From Lentinula raphanica (taxonomy: Eukaryota > Basidiomycota > Agaricomycetes > Agaricales > Omphalotaceae), in assembly GCA_027919835.1 (NCBI GenBank), contig JANVFP010000002.1, forward strand, positions 1,426,001-1,490,000: a stretch of DNA of 64,000 nucleotides, read 5' to 3'. Shown here in pieces: positions 42,980 through 55,513 of this stretch (positions within the stretch are counted from its first letter, which is position 1; every line of letters begins with the position of its first letter). A program made the position numbers and the translations under genes. Under the pieces are notes generated by a model, which saw only the letters and a program-made list of their open reading frames with translations, did not search any database and had not been told where the DNA came from.

Positions 42980-45020
42980 ATGCCAAAGCGAAAACGGAAC
43001 GAACGCGAAGAGGATAACTTTCAAGCCTCGAGCTCGAAGCCTCGAAGAAAAAGCGAAATTGCATCAGGCGCACTGTCACAGAAACATCTTCGGAGTAATT
43101 CAAAGCCCAACGATACCACCAAAGAAGAAGCTCGTCCAATTTTATCTGGACACCCAAAATCAACTCATATCGTGTCATCACCCTCACTCCTTCGGAAAGC
43201 TTTACTAAGATGGTATACTACTGTTGAAGGTAACCGAGGTATGCCCTGGAGGAAAACATACAATCCGAATTTGAGTACAAGCGACCGGGCCCAAAGGGCC
43301 TACGAAGTGGGTAATGATTGACGATCTGCTATGAATTCTGTCTCACCGCTGCTTTTCGACAGGTTTGGGTGAGGTTAGTTGCTTCCTTTTCTCCCCAGTG
43401 CCACCGTCGTTGATTTGTTGGGAATCATCAAGCGAAGTCATGCTCCAGGTGAATAACATAGAGATCAGAAAACTACTTTTCTTTTATTGAAGTCACGATT
43501 CAGCAAACCCAGGTTGCTACAGTCATTCCATACTACAATGCATGGATGAAGAAGTAAGATGCTGCCAAGAGACATGTACCAACTCGTTCATTCCTTTCAT
43601 TCCTGCATAGATTTCCCACAGTGACACACTTGGTAAGCTCTGTCACAATTATCATCGAAGTTTTTGAACTGTTAATTGACATGCTTCAGGCAAATTCATC
43701 TGTGGACGAAGTCAATGCGCTATGGAAAGGGTTAGGGTACTACTCCAGAGGCAAACGGTTATTGGACGCAGCACGAATACTGATTCGAGACTACGAAGGA
43801 AAATTGCCTGACAACGCAAAAGAGATGGAAGCCAACATACCTGGAATAGGCCGATACAGTGCAGGTGCCATATGCTCCATTGCATATGGGGAACGTGTTC
43901 CTGTGGTGAAGCAATCTCAGCTGGATTCTTAGTTGTCAATCCTCATCTCAAACCCTGTGACAGCTTGACGGGAACGTGCATCGTTTCTTCAGCCGATTCC
44001 TGGCGCTTCATGCTCCTCCAAAATCCAAGGCAGCTTTAGATGTTCTCTGGGCCGCAGCAACAGCGATGGTACAAGACGACGTTGACGACGTGGATCATCC
44101 CGGGGATATCAATCAAGCCCTCATTGAATTAGGTAGCACGATTTGCAAGATACGCGATCCTATGTGTGGGGATTGTCCTCTGAATCGTTGGTGTGGTGCA
44201 TATAACGAGTCAAAAAAGGTGAACTCTTCTACTGTCATTGTGAAGAATGAATCATTAACTTTGAGATTAGCAATCAATCACTGATATCGAAGATCTCTGC
44301 ACGTTGTGTGAGCCGCTACCAGACGGTCAGCACGGTGTGGTGGCTTATCCAATGAAGGTGAAAAAGAAGAAGGCCAGGACAGAAGTAGATGTTGCGAGCG
44401 TCATTGAATGGCGGTCAGTAGACGATCGACAATTTTTATTGGTCAGACGACCGGACAAAGGTTCTTGATCTGTTATTTTTTTCGTAAGCCTACTCTCACA
44501 ACTGACATAGGTCTGCTTGCGGGGCTTTATGAATTTCCTTTAACGCCCCTGGATTGTGACTCAACATCAAATGGATGGGGACCAACTTTGGCTCACCAAC
44601 AAGTAGTTGATGTCATCGAAGACTCGGTAACACCTTATAAAAAGGAAGAAGTACCGCGAGGACTTCGACACAATTACTCCGGCGGTTCTGATTATCGTAT
44701 AGTGGATGTCGTACTCTTGGGGGACGTATCGCACACGTTCTCCCACATAAAGAAGACTTACCATACTCAATGGGTTGTGATCGAGGGCGGCATAAAGCCT
44801 CCCCTTCTCAAGTATAGTCAGCCAAAACCAGAACATGAAGAATGTCAAACTTCCCAAAATTCAATCTGGTTGTCTATTTCCGAGGTGACGAAAGCAAAGT
44901 ATGTGGTCTCGGTTCACAGTATCGGTGTAGCTTACTCGTTCATTCAGCATCAGTACAGGTGTTAGTAAGATTTGGAAGCTGTTTATCACAATCGGGGCAG
45001 AACGATCCGATTGTGAGTAG
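42980..45020 (+). CDS. MUTYH: A/G-specific adenine DNA glycosylase MutY
   Basis: Removes adenine mispaired with 8-oxoguanine in nuclear or mitochondrial base excision repair. The start at 42980 (MPKRKRNEREEDNF) gives a basic N-terminus that fits a nuclear signal. Catalytic domain: GMPWRKTYNPN, EVMLQQTQVATVIPYY, the helix-hairpin-helix IPGIGRYSAGAICSIAYG, and the catalytic Asp in VDGNVHRF. The 4Fe-4S cluster is C-x6-C-x2-C-x5-C (CKIRDPMCGDCPLNRWC). A NUDIX-like C-terminal domain follows (FLLVRRPDKGLLAGLYEFP, HTFSHIKKTYHTQWVV). The C-terminus is best read as EVTKANKIWKLF and ends at TAG 45018-45020. About ten introns, some with other possible joins near 44950. Confidence 0.94.
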
Positions 45021-46256
45021 GGACCAAGTCGACAAAATGAACACACATTGCAAACATCATTACCACTACATCGATCAAGATTCATTCATTATGCTCTTAT
45101 CTCCTCAAAACCTGAGGATCCGGCTACCTCGGTATGTACACCATATTATTGAGCTTCGGCAAAGATGTTCAGGTCATGTCGTGTGTAGCAAATATCTCCA
45201 ACAAAGTCTGTGCTGACAGGTTGAACTTGATTGGTGCGGCGGTTCGTTCTTCACCAGGGTTTGAACTTCCTGAACTTCCTTTCTTCTTGGAATATTGGAA
45301 TAAGGGTTATTAAGATAGACTCATACACAATTTAAGGTCGAGTTTTAGTTTGATGAAGCGTATGTAAGTTAAACCCTCAGCCTTTCACCGAGGTACTTTG
45401 CATCATCTCCTATGCATAAAGGATCAGTATACAATTTTCTAGAATTGGCAAGCCTCCAGCTCCGTGGCGAGCGCACCTAATGATTGGCACATCTTCACTG
45501 CCCAAGGCTAAGTTTACCAGACACAACGATTATTATCTCATTGGTCAACCGGTCATGACGCAAGTGCACTTCTTTCGAGAATCTTATCCAAAAGTTGGGC
45601 CGGCCCGTTGCGGAATTTCCCTATGTTTTTTCTCCCTTCAGGCTCAGAACTTCTTGCACTAGTTAGGCTTTTAAAGTATGCCACCCGGCCCATGAAGTGC
45701 GTCAAGAAATCCAAAGGACTCATGATTGGATCCCCTGCATACGCATATGGGGCTGTAAGTGTGGCAACAAATCACAGCACGGGTGTTATCGTAGCGCTTG
45801 AACGGTGCGTGGTTGACATACAATGAATTGGCGTTTAACTTTGAGGAAATGTCTGTCCTGCCTCGGATGATATGCAACAATCTGATCTTTTCATTAAGAT
45901 TGACCTTTTGGTACAGCAAATGTATCGATAGGGTAATTCTATGCCTTGCAACCTCCCCGCTCCGTTCTGTCAGCGATCTATTCACACCGACCATTTTCGC
46001 GTGAGATGAAGTTTTCCTTCTATCATTACGTCCAATCAATTGCGTGTCGTGCTTGTCCATCTGCAATACCACCTCTCACATGGAGACATCCGATGTTTCT
46101 AGAGTCATGAACATGTAACTCTTATTTGTAACCCTTCTGGTATTTAGATTGCCATCCTCTGCCATTTGATATCCTCAGGTTTGTTCAGCTTTCGCACTGA
46201 AGGTGGTTACGCTGATTTTCCATTTGCTTAACACCGCCCTCTCTGCTCTACTCGCT
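45021..46256. promoter_or_regulatory. 1.2 kb upstream region of the WOPR gene
   Basis: No coding exon was recognised. TTAAAGTAT at 45671-45679 differs by one base from the Wor1 site TTAAAGTTT recalled from Candida, and TAACTTTGA (45836-45844) by two on the other strand. Long upstream regions are usual for this regulator class. Confidence 0.4.
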
Positions 46257-47484
46257 ATGCAACGACCAACACTCGAAGGAGTACGCATACGCTCAACGCG
46301 GGATGCATTACAAGTCTTTTACGGCGTGGCCACCAATAGACTTCCTCTCATTACCCGCCGTTTGGACGCAGAAGAACGCAGAGCTATAATCGCTGGGAAT
46401 GTCTATGTATGGGAGGAGCGAGGTGCAAACCCTGAGACCATAGGCATCGGTATGGAACGATGGTAAGCTGTTCTCTGTTTTCAGGCGCACCACTGAGAGC
46501 TCACGAAACCAGGACCGATGGAATGGGATGGGGCCCAAGCCGTATGTCTCGTAGTAATGGAACCAAACATCGATCAGCTCACTATTACATGTGCACCAAC
46601 CACTAGGCGTCAGAGATGTATGTGTAACTCTCATGGATTCAACCAGATCTCTGACGGCGGCGATAATAACAGGATTTTTTGTTCTATCATCAGAAAGAGT
46701 CGGATGTAGAGGACGACCCACTCAGTCCTATCACACCATGGGCTCAGCTACTCAGGTTCGCATATGCCACCGCTATTCCTTCTCATTAATTCACTCTTCA
46801 AAGAAGACGCGAACCACCGTCCCGGTTTTCCAGGTCGTCTAACACGCCACACTCCGTCGAAACGGAGCGTCTGGTCAAACAAACTTACAGTGTTCATGTA
46901 ACACTGCCAGCCGATCGACCTCGCGGGATTGTCCGAAAATGGCACCTCAGTCAGTGCTCGTCCATGTTCCATCAATGCTAGCAGGACTGACCGTGCTCAC
47001 TACAGCTGCATACTTCAGCCAGGAAAGGCTAACTCAATTGAGAACAATCGATTCTATTCAGGGGATCGGAAATACACCAGTGCCCGATGGATTGTTTCGC
47101 AGTGCGCGAGCAAACAGAACTCGCCGCGATACTCGAGCCGAACTATTACCTGGAACCTCTCCGTTAGCAGAAACTGTCAGCCCTCGCTTGACACCTTACT
47201 CGAGCCCGAGGCCTCATGCGGGCCCTGCAATAACACATCTTTCACATTCTTCGATGTCGATCATTCCACCTATCGCGACCACGGCAATGTCTTCTCCATC
47301 CCGTGGTTCCTCAACCGGTCTTCCGAGCCCTGTATCAATCCACACTTCAACTGCGACACAGCTCGAGCAGTTGGTACCTCTCCAACACCTTATCGAAAAT
47401 AGCTCGTCCCCAAGGCGTGACCCTGTAGACGAACAGCTTTTGCGGCGCTTCAATGGCATCACTGGCTCGGGCTCAGCAAGGTAG
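46257..47484 (+). CDS. WOPR-domain (Gti1/Pac2/Wor1 family) transcriptional regulator
   Basis: Fungal-specific DNA-binding regulator; relatives control morphological switching, sporulation, nutrient response or pathogenic growth. Six exons: 46257-46462, 46513-46541, 46607-46617, 46673-46755, 46804-46949, 47006-47484. WOPRa: VRIRSTRDALQVFYGVATN, NVYVWEE, then ERWTDGMGWGPSRVRD and DFLFYHQKE. After a 40-residue linker, WOPRb: RLVKQTYSVHVTLPADRP, RKWHL joined to TAYFSQERLTQLRTID. All joins use GT-AG signals and keep frame; exon 3 is only 11 bases. The tail is Ser/Pro/Thr-rich and the total is about 320 residues, so it belongs to the shorter WOPR proteins. The start at 46257 (MQRPTLEGVRIRS) is preferred over the in-frame ATG at 46203. 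Target genes unknown. Confidence 0.87.
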
Positions 47485-49343
47485 TAGTCTGAAATGAACT
47501 CCCTTTATCGGGCTCCCGCAAATTGAGACTGCGAAACTGTGTATACAATTATGCAATACCTGCCGAATAAAGAAGTTGCTTTCATAGATTGATCTATATT
47601 CGAGAAGAGACCTGAAATCTCTACACGTTGGAGGGGATTGTCAAGTATAACTTTAGATTATTCCAAGCTGGGAAATGTTAATCTGCGACCAATCTGAGTA
47701 CATATAAGCTATTATCTATGCTATTCATACGGAGATATTTGCAGAATAAATCCGCCTATGGTAGTGATTCAATTCGTGTGGCGCAACAGCAGGGGCTCGA
47801 TACACTTTAATGGACCAGCATGCATGACAGAACCTCCTAACATCTCTCGCCCTAGTAGTACCTGGAAAATTCAAGAACTGGAACCACATGGAAGTTTCTC
47901 GGAATGAGAAAAGGGCAGGGCAAAAATACTCGCTTCCCATTTTACGGAGTTTGTCCGGGAAAGGGCTTGTGCCATACTATGAGGAATAACCACGTAAATC
48001 CTCCGCCGTTTCGGCCAGTGGAAGAGAAGATGATGAAAGGCAAATACCATAGGAGGCCAAAGTTATCTAGAAGACCTTAGACGCGAGCCCATATTTTTGA
48101 ACTCTGAGTGTCAGACAATCGCGGCCTGGCAGTGCGAGCGATCTCCACCGGAAGTAAGCAAACCGCCAGTCACTTCAATTTCTAAGCTTGATGTAAACAA
48201 ATCGAGTATCAGCAGCTATCGGAGAGACTGTGACCCACCGAGCCACTTATACGAGATCGTTGATCCAGACCTTTGCTTCCGAGTCGGCTTCGGACGACGT
48301 GGCAAGGTGGGGACACTTTCAGGGGAACTTGAACGTATAGCGTAAACATTGTCTGATACGTCCACTAACCTTATGTCAAAACCGTCAAAGTCTCCGTTGA
48401 AGGTATTGCATTATACTTGTATACTTCAAGGGATGCCAGCACGGTCGAGATGTACTTTCAGCAATCATTCCCTCCGTCCTGGCATCGCAACGTCCACGTC
48501 CAGCGGGGCATGGCGCGGTTTATGACGGCCTAGGCTCGGTGTCTCCATGTCAGTCGCACATGAAGCTCAATAAGCGTTTTGTTGAGTGAATGCGCCAGTG
48601 ATGGTTGCAACCGTATCCACTGTATCTGGCTTTCGGAATGGTGGGGTCTGGTGGAATGCAGGAATTGCTAGTGGCTAAAAATCTAAACAGATCAGAATAT
48701 CTGTTAGAAAAAACGCGTCGAGTAGTAGCCATACCACCGCTCCTTTTTTCGTTCTGGTGGACCTGGGGTTTGACACCAGTCATCGAAGCAGTCGAGAGAT
48801 GATGCATATGCATTACTTGGTATAAAGATGCCTTATCGAGATAGATTTTGAACAATCTGGATTTTGTAGGTCACCGTACAGCAGTGGGAGGCCTTTCAGA
48901 TTTGAAAGTTACGATGATTAGCTCTAGACCCGTTGAGATCATGGCCTTCCGAGAGCAGCTAGATTTTGCGGGCTGAACACCCTAGGACAAAATTACATTG
49001 AGAATTAATTGAGAATTAGTTCCGGGTTCAAAATCACAGAACTTCAAGTTGGATTTGGAGGGTACTTTACTTTAACCTCGGGGACCACTGTAGAATTACT
49101 CTGAGCCAGATGGCCTTCCTTGCAGTTATTTTTTGACACTTAGACTGTAGGCCTTGATATAATTTTTTTCTTGCAAAGATAGAGATATCGCGCGCGGAAG
49201 TCCCCATTCAAGTACGATAAAATGATAGGGGAATATTTGCGAGCGCCAACTGAGCGCTTGATTTGTGCTATGAATAATGACATCCCCTGGGCGCCTATGT
49301 ATACCTCACCGGCCTGCAGGCTGCGAGCTTCTGGTTTACCACC
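47485..49343. other. 1.86 kb apparently gene-free region
   Basis: Only short open stretches without recognisable domains or convincing splice partners occur on either strand. A weak candidate is a 101-residue minus-strand frame at 48550-48855. No repeat or tRNA was seen. Unannotated non-coding RNA cannot be excluded. Confidence 0.5.
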
Positions 49344-51358
49344 ATGAGTTCTGAACCCAAAGCTCGAGGCGCGAACAGGTCTACTAAGGTCGCTGGTATG
49401 CACGAAATCTTTACACTGTAGACTATGCACTGATTGACGAGCTGCTCAAGGTAAACTCAAAGTACTACCCGAGCAACCTGAGCCTGTGACCTCTGTTGAC
49501 ATCAACAAAAGCAAAGGCAAGCGCGTAGATGGCGCCGAAGCTGTTGAAGAAGCCACTTACACAACAGGAACAACTGGCGATAGTGATGATGGAGACATTG
49601 ATGATGATTCGGCGACAGAGGATATGGAAGACGTCGAGGTTGGTCTCATGTCCGTTTCTGGTTGTTCGCTTTTGGTCTACCATTGGTAACGACAATTTAA
49701 TAGGTATACAACCAAATATCCCTCATACCAGATGGAAAGGCCCGGCGAGATGCTTTGAAATTGACAAAGAAAAAAGCGAAATCACTACCAAGAGTGACGG
49801 CCTATGCAACGGCAACGTATGCTACTACATTCTTGAACGCCACAGATTCAAACTCAAAATTGCACAGGTCTTTCCGCATGGACGATGTTCTCAAATTTCT
49901 TCGTGCTCGGGAGACCGCATATCACACTAATCCGAAACTCATAGACGAAGTAATATACTCACCATATGCATATCAAGTTCCGACATCTGCCAACAAGGAT
50001 ACCACAACAACACCGGCAGGCAGGGTAGGAGATCTCCTTGGAATAGAGGAGCTCCGTCTGCAAGAAGGCGATGAGCTGCGGACTATCAGGAAGAAGAGCA
50101 AATTCGGATCTGCGCCTAATGAAGCAGAAATATTCATTTTTGAGTATGGAACAGTAGTCATATGGGGCATGTCTGAAGCGCAGGAAAAACGTTTCCTGTC
50201 TTCTCTGTGGGTATTCTTCATTCCTTTGTTGAACTGCCTAATCATCTCAACAGGAAGCGATTCGAGGTGGAGAAACTTTGTCTGTCATGGACTACCGTTA
50301 CCGTGCTCTTCGGTTTCTGAATATCCTGCTTTGTAAAGCTCCTGAAGATGTTGAAATGGAAGACCTCAACTACTACTATGCTAACTACAGCAGGTAAGTC
50401 TGCTTCTCATCCGAATCTGTATAGCCTCCTCTGAAAGCTTATACACAGAATATACAACGATGTCATTACGTTGCGGAAAGGCTCCAGTTACATGTATGAG
50501 TTCCGCTTTGCCCTCAACTCAACGCTCAACTGTCCCATAGGACGAAATTATCATTATCTCATGCACTGTCACAATCAGTCAAGATATCACTTGTCAGCTA
50601 CCGTTTGTTTTCTCTTTGTTATTGGAATTCCATTTACGTCTTTTCAATCTCCAGTTTGAGAAACTGATATCCAATACAATTGAGGAGACTAAGGACATAC
50701 CAGAATTGATTAGCGAAACTGGAAAGATAGGAATGCCTCATAACGGTATGCTCCAGGTTGCAACGGAATGTGTTTCAACGTTGACGATTCTACGATGAAC
50801 AGAGATCATGCAGCAGATTGGCCAACTCTTCCTCTTAAGGACAAACATCAATTCCGTTGGATCCGTTCTGGACTCACCAGTGAGTGTCATTGTCACCCTC
50901 TCTATCGGCGATTTATCGTTGACTGTCGTCGCAGGAGGTCTTCTGGGTGAGTTTGTCTATGCCGCCTTTCATGTCTTCAGTCTCTGAGAGCTGGTTTCGG
51001 GGGCCTGATAGAGCTTTCCGGACCTACAACCACTATATGATGCAGCTCGCAGTTACCTAGAAATTCCACAACGGATTAATCTGCTGAATACCCGTGTGGA
51101 AGTAAGGCTCAATCCCTCCGTATCTTTCGCTGATGTTTCGTTCATGCGATATTATACATAGGTTTTGCAAGACATGCTACAGCTCTTGAAAGAGTCCGTT
51201 TCTAGCAAGCATGCTGAACGCCTTGAACAGATCGTGATTGCTCTGATTGCCATTGAGATTGGTGCGTGGTTTCGTCCTCCATTCGGGTCTTCTGCTTTGG
51301 CTCAATATCGAACGTAGTCCTAGGCATTGTCACCATACTGGTCGACCTACTCGCTTGA
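49344..51358 (+). CDS. RMD1/DUF155 family protein (RMND1-like)
   Basis: Family of mitochondrial or endomembrane proteins; yeast RMD1 is linked to meiotic nuclear division and animal RMND1 to mitochondrial translation. The start MSSEPKARGANRSTKVAG joins across an intron to KLKVLPEQPEP. An acidic stretch follows (TGDSDDGDIDDDSATEDM), then the conserved core: PRVTAYATATYATTFLN, HTNPKLIDEVIYSPYAY, EIFIFEYGTVVIWGMSEAQE, EDLNYYYANYSRIYNDVITL, FEKLISNTIEETKDIP, RINLLNTRVEVLQDMLQLL. The C-terminal helix IVIALIAIEIVLGIVTILVD is the single membrane anchor seen in the family; TGA is at 51356-51358. About nine introns. No clear mitochondrial presequence is present, so the endomembrane (SIF2/SIF3-like) branch is as likely as the mitochondrial one. 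Confidence 0.86.
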
Positions 51359-51801
51359 TAACTGTCAGTTCTTCGTGCGCGCGGACGGGGGAAGTCATTC
51401 CAGTGTTCACTGTTCAAAATGGACAGTTTTTTTCTGGAAATCCAATCTTTGGATTCAGCTTTAGTGCCGTTCAGTCTGCGGCCTTGCGACATCCTTCAGT
51501 ATGATATCTCGTATCATAGTAGTGTTGCTGCCAGTGATGGTGTGAAGCTAAGTGTAGCGACAGCCGACAGCGTTGAAAATCTTATCTGGCCGTGTTAGAT
51601 AGTATATATAAGATAAGATAAGATAAGATCTCTAGTCGACGACAACGACAGTTGTCAATTACAACTCACTATCTGTTTGCAGTGTGCATATGTACATCGT
51701 CAAGATTTGAGCTCTTTACCCTTGGCAGTGTTACCCTCATATACTCCCTTCGATCCATCTCTGTGGACGCTAGACTCTTCAACTCCAGCTTTGCTTGCGA
51801 G
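51359..51801. promoter_or_regulatory. SEC5 upstream region with TATATATA and GATAAG cluster
   Basis: TATATATA at 51603-51610 runs straight into a 5-base tandem repeat of AGATA (51611-51630), giving overlapping GATAAG motifs about 180 bases before the SEC5 start. GATA factors bind HGATAR; whether this is a functional site or a microsatellite is open. Nothing else seen. Confidence 0.45.
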
Positions 51802-54800
51802 ATGCCCAAGCTCAATTTCGACGCCGATGAAGCGACACTTCTCAAAGCGTACAAGATTTCTTCACTGAACCCTGCGTATGTGTATTCGCGATGAAGTCAC
51901 GTTTCGTGAAGCTCAGACAGCTACAACTGCTGCAAATGTTGCAGGCAATGGGAAGATATTGATCATGATCTGGAGGACTCCGTCGCTGGCGCGCTATTAT
52001 CCAGCAATAATGAGGTGGATGGAGATCCTTTGGGTATTGGTTCAGATGTCAAGTGCGTTTCTCATCACTAGTTATCGCCGCTTATTTGCTTAGCACCTGC
52101 TTAGTCTGCGAGAAATGGACATGGAATCGAGTAAGATATGGAGAAATATGCCTCGACAAGAATTGCAACTTACGACCAATGCATCTTCTCTTAGAGGCTT
52201 CTGTCCTAATCACCTCCAAATCCTTCGACCCCAAGGCCTTTCTATCTCTTGTTCATCCTAATGCGACATATCAAGACCTTGCTTCTGGCATAGTGCACCT
52301 ACAATCTTCTATAGATGCACGCTCGGAAGCCATTCGCATCCTTGTCGAAGACAACTTTGACCGTTTCGTGGCCGTGAAGGCAAGTACGGATGGTATGTAA
52401 GTCAAGTTATCGTATAGGACATCATATCATCGATATTCCTACAGCCCTATATGCTGAAATGAAGGAAGGTCTACTAGCACCATCCTCGGAATATGCATCT
52501 AAACCCTTACGGGACGAACTGAAGCGTGTGTGTCGACATCAGGTCGAATAACTATATCCTTGACGTTCTATTCAATGTAGAGGCTACTGTGAAAGCCAAT
52601 CAGGTCTTTCTTCCAGTGCTAGAGAATGCTTCCAAGGCCGACAAGCTTCGGACAACGTTGGGCGTTTTTGAAAGGAGCAAATTCTTCTTCAATTTACCTA
52701 GTTTCATCATGGAATCGATAGAAGCTGTGCGTTTGTCCCCTCAATTCGATGATCTGATGAAAATCTTATGCTACATGAAAGGGTCGTTATGAAGTTGCGA
52801 TGCGCGATTACAAAAAAGGGAAACTCCTGCTCGATACTCGTCCAGGACAACTTCTGCCTATCAGTGCATCGAAGGACAAAGATAAAGACGATAGAGCTGG
52901 AGGCAGCCGCCCACCTGCTGGACCGACATCAGCGGAGCAGCAACAACAGAAGCGTATCTTGGATAAGGTTTGGGCTAATGTTGAGAAAGCAATGGGTGAA
53001 ATGCGGAATGTATTACTGGGGCAACTCAGAGAACCAGGAAGGAGTGTAGAGGAACAGGAGAAGACTCTCGAGTGAGGCCAGTTCATATGACGCTTCCAGC
53101 GACAAGCTGAATATCCTTCCGTCTTTCCTAAACTCTAGGCTACTCACCGAACTTCCATTTCCTGAAGACCCTGCGTGGACTTATTTCGACAGTCAACACA
53201 AATACATCTTGGAACAAATGAACAAAACGTTCCGGATTGCCACAACTGCGGTTACCGCCGCATTAGAGAAGAGTACTCTTGATAACGCTGGGAATTCCAT
53301 CGCAGACTCATTAGATACTCAATTGCAGCAAAGTATCTCTGCGTTAGAGGCTAAACAGCCTGACACAGTCATAGGTGCGTATATTTTCTGCATGTACACA
53401 CGCATTTACCTCATGGCCCCATGATAGCAAAGTCTGCTGCTGAGCCTGTGTGGCAGGCCATTCTGAATCTTGTGAAGAATGTGGGCGAAGCTATGATGGG
53501 GAGCTTGCAAAACTTCTGGAAGATCTCGAGTGGATTCATTGAGGGAAAGTTCAAGAAGGTTTGTCGCTGCCAGCTGTATCAAACTAATTTGATACAAACT
53601 ATTCTTTCACAGCCAACTACATCATCATCAAGCAGCCGCCGTAGTCCCTCCCAATGCCGCACCATGGCTCTAGATGTCGTCAAACTGTATATCTCCTTCC
53701 TATCCCAATTTTTCAACCTTTCAGATATGGCAGTGATGTCTTCACCGAGCTTTCCCCCTGCCAATGATACTAGCTCAACAATGTTGCCTTCGAACTCAAC
53801 TTCATTCTCTACAGCGTATTATCTTTTAAAGATCTTCGGTGAAATCCAGGATTGCGTGAATGAACTCAATGCGATGGAGATCTCTGCTGAGGTCTCTGCA
53901 ACCCTCAAGGGCCTTTTGGATAGTACCAAGTGGAGATTCGAGGATGTCCTTATTTCCGCATGGCTGAGGGGTAGGAGATCTCAACTATCCGTCCATTGTG
54001 ATTCCAATTGAACACTCTCAGATGCCAGCAATTTTCATCATCTCGAGGCATGGGTCTCAAGCCCATCTGATCCTTCTGCGACACACTATCTTACCCAAAT
54101 GGAGCTCTTCCAACGACATATAACCACTGCGGCTTACAAAATTGCTGGCGGCGTCGATTCTTCGTCTCTCATCAGCAAGGGGACAAAGCAAAGTCCCATT
54201 CCCTCAGCGTTTGTGTCGAAGATCACCAAAGCTTTCATGGACGCTCTGTATACTTTCCTCGGAGGCCTCGTGAAATTAGTAGAAGACGAAAGGGAGATGG
54301 CGATAAACGTGAAAGGAACAGTGCCGGTTGCAAGTGCCTCGACGCCGGCTGCGCCTAACACACTAGAGCTCTTGGACCTAAGTGATAAGGTAGGCTCGTC
54401 ATACGGTTGTACGGAACAACTCCCATGCCAAACTCGCTTCTTTAGGATAGCCGATTGTTGCTGGTGCTCTCTAACCTTAACCATCTTGCTAAAGGAATTT
54501 TTCCCAGCATGATAACACAGTTTGAGAATGCATTTAGCATCACTCTTGGTGACGAGAGACAGGTATTCATAATTTCCACTTTTTCCGGACTGCTTTCTGA
54601 TCAATGAGATGCAGAGTTTGATGTCAGCCGTGGCAGAATTGGATCAGGCTTTGTTCGACGGTTACTCGAAGCCTCGGGCGGCTATAGTAACAAGTCTTGT
54701 GCGTGGGGGCATCCTCGATGAGAGTATGGACTGGTATGAAACTCCTCAACCGAAAGGTTAGTTAAAGTCATCTGAATCCAGTCTTGAGTTGATCCCGTTT

Positions 54801-55376
54801 GTTATAGAAATACGCCCTTACATGTATGAAACCTTGATGTATCTCGTTGGTGTCCATGCGCATATTACCAGTGTCGCCGAAGTCGTCCTTGAGAGGACAT
54901 TGAACTTCCTCGCGGAAGCACTGGCGGAAGAAGCATTGAGGTGTTTCAAACAAGTAAAGAGGTTTGGGATGGGAGGAATGTTGAGGGTATGTTCAGACCA
55001 ATATTTTCTGGCGAACTTGTGTCTCATTCAGACTATAATCCTTCTACAGGCAACCCTCGAGATCGAGTTCATGCACCAAACCCTAGGCAAATATGTCACA
55101 CCCACGGCAGCCAAAACACTGTCAGACCTATACAACAAGATTTCTCAAGCATACGCACGTCGGCCGGGAGACGAAAACTTACAAAATCATCTGGACGGGG
55201 TGAAGAAGACACTTGCGGATACACGGAGAGCAACCGGCATTGAGTTTTTGTGCTTCAGACAAACCAAAACGTCGAGCACAAAGTCAACAGCAGGAAAGGC
55301 AAGAGACAGGGAAGGAAAGGAGAAAGACAAAGACCACAGTGGGTCTCGTACTGCAGGGGCAGGAAAGGCGTCATGA
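51802..55376 (+). CDS. SEC5: exocyst complex subunit SEC5 (EXOC2)
   Basis: Component of the eight-subunit exocyst that tethers secretory vesicles to the plasma membrane, in fungi mainly at hyphal tips. The start at 51802 ([20 protein letters not shown]) precedes a short linker. The diagnostic Sec5 segment is [20 protein letters not shown], then [20 protein letters not shown] and [15 protein letters not shown]. Helical-rod segments continue to the end; recognisable parts include [17 protein letters not shown] text at 52490-52530 and [20 protein letters not shown] near the C-terminus. The tail is Lys/Asp/Glu-rich and ends AGAGKAS at 55376. The animal IPT/TIG domain was not seen, as expected for fungi. 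About fifteen short introns; not every join was verified. It converges on HMG-CoA reductase with 137 bases between. Confidence 0.87.
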
Positions 55377-55513
55377 TACGTTGGGCAAATCCAAGTTGAT
55401 TTTGACTATAATAATGTTGATAGATACAATTGCTATTTACATGATTAAGAGATATGTCGAAAAGTATCTGATAATACGAAGGTTATATACGAAAGTCACT
55501 GTAAATAAACCGT

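Noticed and set aside
42834..43208. Plus-strand frame starting MARVARRRVVSKPAAAG, overlapping the MutY start
   Set aside because: Arg/Ala-rich product from a GC-rich promoter patch; it overlaps MutY in another frame and matches no family.
49000..49060. GGGTTCAAAATC, resembling a tRNA T-arm
   Set aside because: No matching acceptor, D or anticodon arm could be drawn around it.
47485..49343. Possible gene in the long gap downstream of the WOPR gene
   Set aside because: Frames at 48097-48345 and 48550-48855 have no recognised motif and no consistent splice partners.
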